Assembly: GCA_034509495.1 (NCBI GenBank)
Contig: CM067518.1
Location: 2,494,431-2,558,430 of the forward strand
Length of the DNA stretch: 64,000 nucleotides
Origin: Acestrorhynchus altus
Taxonomy: Eukaryota; Chordata; Actinopteri; Characiformes; Acestrorhynchidae
Direction: 5' to 3'
Shown here: one piece after another, positions 12,406 to 26,897 of the stretch
Numbering within the stretch: the stretch's first letter is position 1
Layout of the letters: each line of letters opens with the position of its first letter
The notes under the pieces: model-generated
The model's database searches: none
What the model saw: only the letters and a program-made list of their open reading frames with translations
Told to the model about the DNA's origin: nothing
Position numbers and translations under genes: made by a program

Positions 12406-15400
12406 TACACACACACACACACACATACACACACACACACAGTCTGCTACTGTATTATCACACCCATAAGAGATCTCTTACTAATACTGAGCTCAGTGAC
12501 TCAATGCCTATCCCCCCACACACCTGCAGAACACGTACTAGAAGCTGACTTTATGAAGAGGCCTGACCTCATACGGGCTTAGAAGGGAACATCTCAAGAA
12601 CATCCACTATGTGGTCAAAAGTACTGGCACCTGCAGGAGCTTTTGTAAAATCCCATATGCATTAATATGGAGTCCCACTCACAGTTGATGGTGGAATTTA
12701 TAGGAGGGATAATCCAGCTGTCTGGTTGCAGTGGTGGGATCCCATTACAGCACCAGTCCAGAGAGCTCTTCCCATGACCCAGCATTTCATGAGTGTTTGT
12801 ACAGGCAGAGACCAGTCTGGAACTGGAGTAGGATCAGGATTTGGATGAGGTTTTAGGCTGACATTAAGATTGGAGTTGGGATTAAGGCCAGAGCTAGGTT
12901 TTGGGTTGAGGTCAAATGTAGGATTAGGGTCAGTTTTAGGTGAATTAAATCCCAGTTTAAATGCCAAAGCAGCTTCCAGTGCATGTTTACTGCTCTGTCC
13001 ACAAGTATAAGCTCAACCTGCATACAGACTCTGACTGATCAGAGAGAGGGGGCGGGGCTGATGCTCAACCTGCATACAGACTCTGACTGATCAGAGAGAG
13101 GGGGCGGGGCTGATGCTCAACCTGCATACAGACTCTGACTGATCAGAGAGAGGGGGCGGGGCTGATGCTCAACCTGCATACAGAGTCTGACTGATCAGAG
13201 AGAGGGGGCGGGGCTGATGCTCAACCTGCATACAGACTCTGACTGATCAGAGAGAGGGGGCGGGGCTGATGACATCACTGACCCAGATATTGAGTTATGG
13301 AGGAAAATGAGAAGGGAGGGGCTGTTTGCCTTCATACTTTGCTCACACAGTGTTTCAGAATAAAAGTCCCGTGAAAGGATATTCCAGGACAATAAAGGAC
13401 GTTCCAATTTTTTTTACTTTTATATGGATTTTGAAGAACTTATTATACTTATTAACTACTTAGAGTTTATTAAGCCGAGTTTATTACGAGCTCAGCAAGT
13501 CAAAATCCACCTCGAGCCTCCCAGGCAACAAAACCTCAGGGTGGGATTTGAGTTGCTGCACCTGAAATGCCCACCACTGCTTTTCAGTAGCCTTGCTTGG
13601 TGATGCAAATAGGCAGAAGCCGACAGATCCCCAGTGCAACGGCAACGAGCAGAACACCCCCCCCCCCCCCATTTACACAGCGGGAGGGCGGAGGGGGAAC
13701 CGCTTTACGGCCCCCGTACTAATAAAAAAAGCACTATCGCTAAAATGAAAAAGCAATATAGCAGAAATGAAAAAGCAATATCGCAACAGCAGCCACTTGG
13801 AGGGTTCGCTCGCTTCCCTATCGATCTCAGAGTGCAAAGCACAACATCCAGGCCATCGGCAGAAATTCCAACGGAATGTGCTTCGTCTACGACCGTCATA
13901 ACATAAATATATAAAAGCCCAGGTTCGAATACCACTGTAAAGATCTCAGCACAACACTGAACCATTTACAACGTCAACCGCTGAAATAGGCAGGAACCTT
14001 TCCTCGTAACCAATAAAAAGGAGGCTCGTAAAAAGACGTGCTTCTGTAATAATGTCGGAAAACATCAGATCAAGATTCAAAATACCTTTGGGCTGCAAAA
14101 TGCAATCTCAGGCCACTAAAGACGAGATCAATTAAGCATGGAAAGCAATTTGCCAGATGAGAGCAGAAATATACGAGTCAATCTACGAAGCGGGTGCTGT
14201 GTGGGTCTGCGTCGTCTGATGTGATGCGAGTCTTTTCTGCCCGTCTGCAGTTTGGAAACATCACGTGGATTAAACAGAAGGCTACAGAATTAGCCTGGGT
14301 TTGGGTTTAAAAGCAAACTCTGAACACACTGAACTCCAGGATGAAAACCATATCTTAACCGTGAAACACGGTGGTGGTAGCGTCGCGGTTCCGACCCGCT
14401 TTGCTGTGTCTGGGTCAGGATGACTTGCCATCATTGATGGAACAATCCGTTCGGAATTATACCAGCACATTTTAATGTGTTTATGGGCTGAATCTCAAGA
14501 GGATTTGGGTCATGCAACAAGACAACGACCTACAGTTGTCGACGCACAGTTGTTCCACCAAAGAATGGTTGGAAGAGGATAAAGGTAATGTTTTGGAATT
14601 CAATGCAAATATTGTGGAAGGACCCGAAGTAAAGTTCATGGGAGGAAATTCATCAACATAATAGAGTTGAAGCTTCACACAGAGGACCACACCTATATAG
14701 AAATAAAAATATTTTCTCACATTTGTTTTTTTTGGTTCTAATTATATACTTTTAAGACTTCTGTCTGACCACAGCTGGCATGTTTGCTAGGCCTGGAACT
14801 TGAAGAACCACATGAAGAACTGAGGCGGTTCTAGGAGGAACTTTACTGCCGTACCGTGTGATGATTTATTGTAATGAATAGGGATTTTGTACCTGAAGGA
14901 CATCGTTCTTGTGGTGAATTTAAAGCAGTCTTTGCTCCGAAATTTTGAAAATGAGTTTCGTGAGACAGACTTTTCTAAGACGTTCTGCAGTTTTCAAAAC
15001 TTCCAACCCTGCTGTAACTCCAGCACACATGTGGACGTTGTCTAGACAGCGATTCTGTAGCAATGGATCTCCATTTCAGACGCTCCGCTCACCTCTCCCG
15101 AGCCGTGACTACTTCTGAACTCTCCGGTGGGTTCCAGGCAGCGGGGGCAGCGGCACAGGAACCCAATTCAAAATGCAACACTTACTGTTCCACACAGTCA
15201 GTATACGTTACCCCGGCAGTCCTGGGAAACGGACGTTACATAACAGCACGGTACTAACAACTAAATGAGCACGGCTCAATTTCCCGCTCCCCACAGAAAC
15301 CTGCCATCTCTCCTGTCTTTGCCTTAATCACGGCAGACGGAAGGAAACTGTTAAATTAAGGGAGCTTTAACAGGCTGCCGGCAGGAGATGAGCTTCACTT

Positions 15401-15502
15401 CAAATGTGGCGTAAAAGTTTGGGAACCTCAGGTTAAAAATACCCTGCTGTGAACAGACCAGCTTTTCCAACAGATGACAGTGTTTTTAATATACAAGCAT
15501 TT

Positions 15503-15550
<48 letters not shown>

Positions 15551-16172
15551 TATATATATATGCTTTATGGTGCGAAATCACGCCCCCCCCCCCCCCCCGC
15601 CCTCCAGCCCACAGCCCTTTAGGAAGCCCACTGAATTTTAAGGTGTGTTCAGGATCAGGTGTGTGTACAATCCATCTTTGCTGGTATTTCACTGAATCCT
15701 TTCTTCCCTCTACCAGTGAAAGTCTCCCCGTTCAACTGCTTGTAACACACCCCACGCATGACTCACACACCCCCATGTTTAACAGTGCGCCCTTTTTCAC
15801 ACTAACATGGCCAAAGTGTTGCATTTTAACTGTGCCATGAATCAGACTTCATTTACGCCGTTGAAATTCCATTCCTACAAGCCTTGAAAAGTTCTCTCAG
15901 TCCTCCAGGGCTCAGCTTTGAGTGTGTTTTGGTTAACTGCGCACTCTTCGTCCTGTTCAGTGTCATCCAAGATACACAGTGTGATGCAGAAAACTGTGGA
16001 ATCGGGCAGTTCGGTCTCCACAGAGCGTGTGTGATATCAGCTTCCCTGCTGGTGGTAGCGGGGGGCTCACGGCTGTCATTTGTTGCACATCGTTACACAA
16101 TATAAATGACTGTAAATGGCAGGGTGGGCATCTTGGCTGCTTAAATAGGAAGCCATATGGGTAGTGAAAGGG

Positions 16173-16240
<68 letters not shown>

Positions 16241-16641
16241 GGGACTCACCGGGGTGCAGTACTCCACCATGGGGTAGTTGAGCTTGTGCCCTTTTGCCGT
16301 ACGGCCAGAGAAGAAACAACTCTGGCACACGTCGTAGTTAAAGTGCTTCAGACTACGATACCTGGAGGGAGGGACGGAGGGAGGGAGGGATGGAGGGAGG
16401 GATGGAGGGAGAGAGAGAGAGTATAAATAAAGTAAGAAAAGAACTGTGTTTCAGGAAAGATGGCGCTCCATCTAGTACTTTTGGGATCACCCAAAGCTGC
16501 TGAATACAATCAAATTCTCACAGTAATGCTGTCTCCATATATATAAACCTGTGTGTCACACACACACACTCCTCTCTCTGGGCTATCCATCACTGTCAGC
16601 TCGGAAAGGACATCTGCTCTGTCAGCTGCCTCCTGAATTTG

Positions 16642-16734
<93 letters not shown>

Positions 16735-16854
16735 CTGTACTGGATACCCCCCCTCGGTGTTTAGTGTGTTTAGAGATGTGGATCAGATACTGACATTTGG
16801 ATGAATGTTGCATCTCAGCGGAGCTCAAAGCTTTCAACTCACAGATGGGGGGAG

Positions 16855-16918
<64 letters not shown>

Positions 16919-17971
16919 ACAAAGAGAGAGAGAGAGAGAGGGGGGTCTACCTGAAGCCAACGATGGGGCACTCTTTGCAGATGTTGCACTTGGCCTGGTG
17001 TTTGGCCGTCTCAGCCGCCGCCACTCGGTGCAGGACTGGGAGTCAATACCTCATGGACTGGCGGCTCCAACTCAATCAAATTTAGAACTGCCCTGCTCCA
17101 GCTCCACCTTATTGGTGACCTGAGGAGAGAGGGAGAGGGAGAGGAGAGCCAATCAGCAGAAGTGATAGTCTGAAGTTTAGGAGCAGGACCTGACAGTTGC
17201 TATGGTATTCCTGGTGGTTGCTATGGTGCGGTTAGGCATGTACTATAGTAGTGCAAAAAATGCCTTGCAAAAGTGAATGCTGTGGTATGCCAGGTGGTTG
17301 CTCGGGGGTTGTTATGACACTTTTTTCGTGGCTGTTATGTTGTCTCGGGTGTTTACTAAGGTGTTGACAAACATCTGCTGCTACATGGACCCTGGAAGTC
17401 GGACCCCAAAGACGGGATACAAGCCTGAATAGCATCAGACCCAGAAACCTGGAACTGGAACTGTGGCAGTATCTTGAAAACGGCGGTACAAAGAAATTCC
17501 GATGTTAAATTACTCCGTCACGTCCATTCCTTTGTGTGCAATTCATACAATGACATTCACGGCGGCATAAACACATCATGCTGTTAATATTTTATACGCC
17601 TGAATGCTCTGAGCGTCGAATCAGGTATAAAGTGCAACAGCCGTGATGGACTCAGCGACTCGTTTTTTTTCCCGGACATCAGTGGAAGCAGTGGTAATGA
17701 AGACAGCGTTATAGTCGCTACTATTTCAGAACTTCTGAATAACAGCCTAATATATGAAGCTCATGAACAAAATCACATAAAAACCACACTGAGGTGAAAG
17801 AAATCATCAACAACGCACAGAACATCAGCACTGAAGGTACATCAAGAGGCCTGTTGGGAAACTCCATCTGTAACCGGTAGCAACAATTGTCGGGCAGTGA
17901 GGTCATTGTTTAGTGTGACGGGATGTGGCAAAATGTCAGCTGGCATTGGGGGAGCAATGTGTGTGTGTGTG

Positions 17972-18013
<42 letters not shown>

Positions 18014-20814
18014 GGAGGGTAACACAATAATATCACATTGGCCACGCACACACGCCTGGGCATATGTGCTGGCAGTTCAGAGTTTTGTGTGTGTGTGTGT
18101 GTGTTGTCTCTTGGCTGCATCTTGCTGCTGACCCACCACTGTGGTGTCTTGTTCACTGTGAGGTCAGCAGGATAATGTCAACCAGCTTCCTGCGGTCACT
18201 TAGCCGAGGCATGATGCTGGCAGAAGGACTACGGCAGGAAAGTGGAGATGAAGATGGAGAGATGGAGGAGAGAGAGAGAGAGAGAGATATGAGCTAGAGG
18301 CAGTTGATGTCACATCTTCACTTTGATCCAGACACTTCGCTCCCTAACGTTTACTGACAGGTTACAGACGGGCAGCAACACCGTGATTACTTTCACGTCT
18401 TCGAACAAATAGAAAGCAAGACGCTCAGGAGAATTGGTTTCTTCTTATCGCCCATTTGACGAATTCGGCTTCTCTTCGCTTTCCCCAAAAGAACGCAATC
18501 TATTTTCCTTCAGGACTTTGCTGCCCTGTGTCTCAGGAGAGACGCACCCGAAATAAACCCAGCCGCCACTTTAAGGCTCTCCTGCAGAACCGCTTTCGTT
18601 CCAGAGGAAAACGAGCTGTATAAATACAGCCGTCAGCCTCCGCTGCGCCTTACATTCTCTTTGTCTTTCCTCGCCGTTTGCCCCAACAGCAGCAGAAACT
18701 AACGGAGCCTTCACCCTAAACCCCTGCTTCATCGAATTTCATCACTCCCTTCTGAACACTCTGGACTCCACTCTGATTGCTGGGAATCACACCCCGAGGC
18801 CTGCCAAGTCCAGTTCAAATCCCACATCTAACTTTTGTACCATTCGCTCTTCTTCACATCAGCTCTTTTCATTCTTCCATTTCCTTCACTCTCTCCGGCA
18901 CTTTCTTCACGAAATAAAGGTCAGCAGACAGAACAAACACTCCATATAACCACAGGGCCATACTACAGTCATATCATACCTCCTCAAACTACTACTGCCT
19001 CACACATTGCTGCTCAGCATTACTGCCAATACTACTGACTCACATTACTGTCATTAACACATTACTGGACTCACATTATCGTCATCATTACTACTGACTC
19101 ACATTACTGTCATCATTACTACTGACTCACATTACTGTCATCATTACTACTGACTCACATTACTGTCATCATTACTACTGACTCAAACTATTAATTGACT
19201 CATTATTCGTCATCATCATTACTACTGACTCACATTACTGTCATCATTACTACTGACTCAAACTACTATTGACTCACATTATCAGTCATTATTAATATTG
19301 ACTCACATTACTGTCAATACTACTGACTCAAACTACTACTGACTCACATTACAATAATATTACTACTGACTTACACATTGTCATCATTACTACTGACTCA
19401 CATTGATTGTCATCATTACTACTGACTCACACATTGTCATCATTACTACTGACTCAAACTATCACTGCCCCACATTACTGTCACCACATTACTGAACGAC
19501 ATTACTGTCAATACATTGCTACTGACTCACATTACTGTCATCATTACTACTGACTCAAACTACTACTGACTCACATTATTGTCATTACTACTGACCTACA
19601 TTATTGTCATCATTAATTACTGACTCTCACACTCCTGCTGCCTTATAGTATTACTACTGTTAGTCTCATATTACTACTATTAATGCCTCATCTATTACTA
19701 CTGCCTCGTGTTTTTATTAATTCTATATTCTGGGGATTTTCTCCTCTCAATTCTCTGTCTGTCTATCTATCTTCTTTCTGCATCATACCATCTGTGTGTG
19801 TGTGCGTGTGTGTGTGTGGGGGTGTTTGGGGAGGTGTTGCTGCAGCTGGATTATCGATGATGAGAAATGGCTACAAGCTGTGTGTGCTAGTGTGTGTTTG
19901 TGAACCACAGGACTGAAAGCCTGGCTGCAGAGGGCGGAGGCAGGTCTGGGGTGAACTAAGACATCAAAACGCAATTCACAGCAATTGATGACACAGTCCA
20001 AACCAATCAGTCGGACCTGCAGGCTTCCAGCTACCCCACGGTGGCAATCAAACCAAACACCTGACACAGTGTGGATTACGGGCTCAGGGGGCCGAGTCTC
20101 CCCCAGTTTCTTCCCATTAGACCAGCCAAACTTAGTACTGGGCTAAAATATCAATGATGGGGATGATCACGATAAATGTAAAAACATCACACTTTCATTC
20201 TGGACATCAACCAATCAGAATCACAGTTTGACCAATCATGAGGTAGACTTCCTTCTGAGACACTGACCGACTCTCACACACAGCTACAGTTCACAGAACT
20301 GAATACTGGAGGCCCTGATCGCGCTTAGAACCTGTGTAGGACCTTCTAGAGGTCTACTGAACATGATGAATGGATGTTTATTAATATAGCGTTCTTTACT
20401 CACATCTTTATTATAACACAGGGTTCTTCAGGGAACCAAAAGGGGTTCTTCTACAGCACTGCTCATATAACCATCTGAATCACCTTTATTTATATATGTT
20501 GCTTTTGGTGTGTATTGTTCGTTATGTGTTTGGTGGTCCAGTGTTAAAGGCTTTCAACACTAACTTGGCAAAAGTCGCGGGACCGGAACTAGATATTGGA
20601 AGGTGAAGAACGCTGCAGTGAGTAGAGGACAAAAAGGGTTCTCGCATCGAATAAATCAATATCCTGTGCGTTCATTGAACATTCCTCGATCCAGGGTATC
20701 ACGTGTTTACCAGGAATACCTCACAGAAGACATTACCACCCACAGTGGACAGCACCGTGGACTGAAGGAACAGCACTTCCTAATCAGTTTTCATGATATC
20801 CCATGACTTTTTGT

Positions 20815-20854
<40 letters not shown>

Positions 20855-21030
20855 TACATACATGCTGGAAGCAGCTTCTGACACTGGGCTCAATATTGCT
20901 GCCACCGAAGGCTGCCACTTCTCCAAGCTGCCGTGGGATTTGGATGGCATCATGCAGCAACAGCCCCAACTGCCTCTGGTCACACGTATCCCCCGCAGAG
21001 GCAACCTGATTAAACAGACCTGTGTATGCA

Positions 21031-21089
<59 letters not shown>

Positions 21090-21621
21090 GCCACTGATCA
21101 GCCACACATTGACTGGTGGCATTCCAAACGCCGTTCCTGCCCTGGAAGGCCGGGCAAAAAAAAACTGTGCGAAGGTAAGAATCTAAGCAGGGACAACCAA
21201 CAGGTGACAGGGACATGGTTGCCCCAGGCTCATGCTCATGGAGGTCCCACCTCACATCTACAGGACTTAAAGGATCTGCTGCTAACTTTTTAGTCCACAA
21301 CATTCAGACGTCTTGATTCAGGGGTGTTATGGAGACACATACACCCGGTAGGTGGTTTTAATGTTGTAGCTGAATGGTGTATGTGTGTGGACAGCTGCAT
21401 CTGCGGTAGGTACAGTGAAACGTAGGCTAGTTATAAGATGAGAGATAATGCAAGGCAGCAGAAACATCACCTTATTCAAGCGCTGGACCTCTTCCAGCGA
21501 ATAACAGCCAGTCAGCCACCAAACACTCAGCAGAAACAGGAACACAGTAATTAAACACCCATTTAAGTCTTTTTCAGGGGCTTTTGTTTACGTTCGAAAT
21601 ATTTTGTCAGCATTGCACGCG

Positions 21622-21694
<73 letters not shown>

Positions 21695-21792
21695 TACAGC
21701 ATATAGTGGTCAGCTTCCAAGGCAAAAGACCAGATCAATGAGAAAAACAACTAGTCAACTTTTCACGCCAAGCTTTATCACTCAGACACCAG

Positions 21793-21826
<34 letters not shown>

Positions 21827-22526
21827 TGTGTTCTGCCCTGGGCATCAATATGAAAATGGCTTGGATGGATGCTGTGATGTTTGCAGTTCCTACTACACAC
21901 CCCACACACACATTCAGAGAAGACAGATCCACTGCTCCACAGCTCAGTGCTGAGGGGGCTTTATACCATCTAGCCCACATCTGGCATCAGGCATGGTGCC
22001 AACAGAGTCACGTTTATTCTGTTCCAGAGCGTCCTACTCTACTGGCAGTACCTCTCTACAGGGACTAGACGAGCACCGTGTGTCTCTAGACGAGCTCCAG
22101 GGACCAGACAAGGCTGGAGACCCTCAATGTTGAAAGCAGATCTACTCTTTAATGTAGGTCACTTTCTCAAACCTTTCCACAGTTAGGCCTTTTCCACCCA
22201 AAGAACCCTGGTTCTTGAACTGGTTCGAATGAAAGTACAAGAACTTGGTGTTTTTTAGTGAATCATCAAGTAGTTTATAGTAGTTTTAGTGGAACCGAGG
22301 TTACGTCACAGAATCAACAGAGGGCGCTCTACCTGCCAGCGTTGGTGCTCCAGATGTTTGTTTTCATCCAAAGAGCTGGTTTTCAAATGGTGCCCAGTTA
22401 TGATATTTATGATTATTAGGACCATTAGTGTGGAAGTCTACATTTATATTTCTCCTCCAAATGTCCTTTTTAGACAGCTAGAGGTTTCCACCCGGGCGGA
22501 CAGCACACGCATCTTCCCACTGCACC

Positions 22527-22595
<69 letters not shown>

Positions 22596-23100
22596 TGGGT
22601 TAGGAGCTGCCTCTTGAAATTAGTCATCACTTCATACATTTTTTTTTCACAATTACATTTAATACCAAAACTATACAATTAATAATAATTATAGGGTTTA
22701 AATTACAAAGAATTAGAATCTATAAACAATTAAATACATTAAAATGATTCAGTATCAGGCAGAAATAATTCAATATATCTAATTTAATAAATACAGTTAT
22801 TTAGTATGTATTAAATATTACAGAATATTAACTGCTGTACTTTATGAATAACTCATTCTGGGATCAGGACAGAGTTGTGTGTTTGTCTTACGTGTCGTAG
22901 ACGTTGAGGAGCCAGTTGAGACACATGTCGACGACAGAGGAATGGCAAGAAGTGACTGGTCTTTATGCTCCTGTTCCAGGTCATCATAGACCGAAGTGAG
23001 GCAGTTAATGACCTCCGGAACTGAGAGTGGACTGGAGTTATTGTTCAGCTTGTGCTGCTGAAACATCGACTGAGCCACATTCAGATCCAGCAGATCCACT

Positions 23101-23162
<62 letters not shown>

Positions 23163-23312
23163 CAGAGAGACAGAGACGGGGGAGGGAGATTATAATATAA
23201 ATAATAATGCTATCACAATGTAAAGATAGAGGAAAGAATGAAAGAGCAGGAGTAAATGAGACAATACGATTGAAGAAAAAAGAAAGGAAGAGGGAGAAAT
23301 GAGTGAGAAAAG

Positions 23313-23350
<38 letters not shown>

Positions 23351-23624
23351 AAAGTGAGTGAGAAAGTGTGAGAAGAGAAAAGAGTGTCAGTAAGGGTGAG
23401 TGAGTGACAAAGTAAGAGTGAGAGTTAAAGTGAGAGGGTAGGTGTGTGCGTGTGTGTGTGAGAAGCAGAGCTGGTTTGTGTGTTTCCCTGTTTACCCTTT
23501 TAATTACACTCCACTATCTTTTCTCTAACGGGCAGACATGCAACCAGAGGTGAAAGACGACGAGACAAAAGAAAACAAAGACGAAAGAAAAAGCATAAAT
23601 ATGACGCATAACGAGCAGACCCCA

Positions 23625-23665
<41 letters not shown>

Positions 23666-24036
23666 TATATATGACCAAGATCAGGGTGAAAATCTGTAAT
23701 TACAGAACTACAAAGAGTCTTCTAAAAGGATTATAAATTTGACTAAATTTCTTTTCTTTTCTATTAAAACACGAAAAGAGATTGAATTGCATTTTAAAAT
23801 CATCAATACATTCTGATTTTGGAATTCTGTGTATGAAAATATACAAAACAATTCATCAATACATGAAATAAACAAAGAGACAGGAAAACGTTAACGAGCC
23901 AGTGAGAGACAACGTGGGTTAGTTTTAGTTAAACAGGGCCTCCGTGGAGAGAATGAGCTTCCTGACCATAAGATTAGGTACTTACAGATAAAACTGCTGG
24001 AACTCACCATCAGCAATTATGTGAGCCCCATAAAAG

Positions 24037-24126
<90 letters not shown>

Positions 24127-24213
24127 GACTTACAGCAGAGGGCCTTCTGTAGCCGGCGGATCTTCATGGCTGTTCGGTATGCAGAGAAGCGCACGTGGTT
24201 CAGGTCAGCTGGA

Positions 24214-24260
<47 letters not shown>

Positions 24261-24319
24261 AGAGACAGGCCGAATAGGGTGTGTAACCAGTTCTTCTATC
24301 TTTTAATGCATACGCAGTA

Positions 24320-24401
<82 letters not shown>

Positions 24402-24731
24402 ACAGTCTGAGTGTGTTATGGAGATTTAACCTCATGGCCTCGAGGCCAATTTTTTGGGGATATTTTTATAGTTTCCTCGACATTTATTCACTGTTTCTAC
24501 ACTTAGTAATAATAGGAAACTCGCCAGATCTTATTTCCAGGAGGATCCTAAGATCCTCTCATATTTGTCTCCGTTGAGGTGCAATAAGGAACAGAATTTA
24601 AATATTTATATGAATTTGGATCATGATATAAAAATGTAATTAATCCCTTTATGTGTGGTTTACCATACATAATAAAACAGAGGGGCTGTTTGCTCACACA
24701 TCAAATTTCAGAATAAAAGTCCTGAGAAGTG

Positions 24732-24785
<54 letters not shown>

Positions 24786-26822
24786 AATGACATCCGAGTT
24801 GTTTTTATATTTTATTTGAATTAATATTTTGAAGAATGTATTATAATAAATATCTTTCTTAATCTAATTGTTACAAATAATAATTATTTAATTTTTAGCT
24901 CAAAAACACTCTGGATGGTCCATTTCCAAGAGGAGTTGTGAGATTTTAATCCTTAAAAAAGGCAATTTTTTGATCAAAACATGGTCAAATCCATACAAAC
25001 GTTTCAATTCTTCATTTTTCAATCGGACATATTTGTGTAGCGTCGAATCTCCTAAAAATAAGATTATCTGGAATGTGTGACTCTCACCTATAAATATTAT
25101 AATATAAATAATATAAATTAAAATACATCAAACTATGGAAACATGCAGCAAAATGGTCTTTATGGTTGTAAAGGTTAATAAAATAGCAGAAAGGGTGTTG
25201 TGATTGGCTAAAAGCTCGAAACAACAAATGAGTCCCAGATGATGCATATTCATATTTTAATCCACTGTCTGACTGTATCAGAGGCTAATAACAGTAAGAT
25301 GAGTTGCATAATGCAGTGAAGATGTCAGAACGGCTGATTTCAGGCTCCATTCGCAGCCCAGCCCGTTTCGCACGGCGAGGTGAAATGCAGAAACCCAGCG
25401 TGGCCACACCTTTAGACTGTTGTCATGCCGATAATGGCTTCAGATTTATTACAACAGTTCATTTTTGATTTTTATAAAAAAAAGACACGAGGCTATATCA
25501 CTATATCACTACAGCCTTTATCACTCTATCACTAAGGACCTGCGATCTCGCTCCTTCACACACTGGGGGTGAAGCAGCCAGCTTCTGAGGGTGACGTACG
25601 TGTGATCGGAACATTTAAATGTGTTTTATAAATGTGTTTTTCTCCACGGTCAGATATCATGAAGGGAAGAAGTTTGTGCCTCTCCTTCCTCTCATGCGTG
25701 TAACTCCAGAGAGCGGCTGTCAGGCAGAGCGAGGGAGAGAGGGAGTGAGGCTGGACCTCTGGGACACTCACGTCTACTACTGAGAGGGATGTCCGTGCAT
25801 GTGTGTGTGTGTGTGTGTATGTATGTGTGTTTTTATTGTGCAGGTGTTCATGGTCACATTCAGCCTTGGTGTGGAAAATGGCTGTCAGCTGTCCCCTCAG
25901 TGGATGGAGATGTTTACACAGCGGAGGTGGAGGAGTGTGTGAGATGGTGTTGGGATCAGTGGAAGAGCTGCTGCTGCAGCAGAGCGTAAATAGTGATAAA
26001 CTCACCGAGGGACTGGTAGAGCTCCGTCATTTTGGGATGATCCCAACACGTCGTCTGAGTCTGGTGGCTAAAGGTGGGTGGGGTGGCAGGAAGAGGGGCG
26101 GGAGGGAGGGAGAGAGAGAGATGAGCATGTTTGTGTAAATCATCAAGTCCTGCCTCTAAAATTCCACACAAAATGAAACGGACATTCCGAAAACTTGGAC
26201 ATGCTTCCATCTGTTCAAACATCTATTTTACATTCGACAAACACTGGATTTGCTGGATTATTGGATTATCAGACAAAAGAAACCAAAGCTGATTCATTAT
26301 TAAACTGTTACGTTTCATTAAACACATCAAAATACATTATTGAAAAAATACAGACATGTCCAAATATTTGTGGACACACAATGCATTCAGATACTTTAAG
26401 CTGCAGCCATTGTTGACGGAGAGAGCTTGTCAAGTCCCCGTGGAGAAAAAGTGCCGATAGAATAGGACTCTCTGGAGCAGAACAGAAAAACCAAAGAAGC
26501 AATGAAGGACCACGGGTCCTAAAACTTTTGTCCATTTATGACGGGTCAACACGTCAAATGTAGTGGTCGGTGGTGGATAAAGGTATAGAGAGGGAGAGAG
26601 GGGTAGATGACAGCTCTCCTGCTGGTGGTCTCCAGGGGGAAAGGGAACAGAAGTCTTCAGCAGGTGTTCATCATTATTCATCATTTCCTCAGATCGGCTG
26701 ACAGCCCTGTTCTGGAGGGGTCCACTCTCTCTGCAGCCGCCCAAGACGGTGCCCGAATCAATCAGCCTCAAGATCACAGCTGACACCAGTGACTGAACGC
26801 TTAAACACCTCTCACCCAGTCT

Positions 26823-26897
<75 letters not shown>

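Noticed and set aside
12800..12935. Interstitial telomere repeat
   Set aside because: Words vary (ggatt, gggtt, aggtt) and no run of TTAGGG is present.
13010..13270. CpG-island promoter from repeated GC boxes
   Set aside because: The GC boxes come from a 52-bp minisatellite inside a dispersed repeat, with no transcription start context.
21460..21500. [10 protein letters not shown] reading as exon 66
   Set aside because: Only a loose match to LLEEKYRYLFK, wrong phase and no RVQS block; the true remnant is at 22442-22519.
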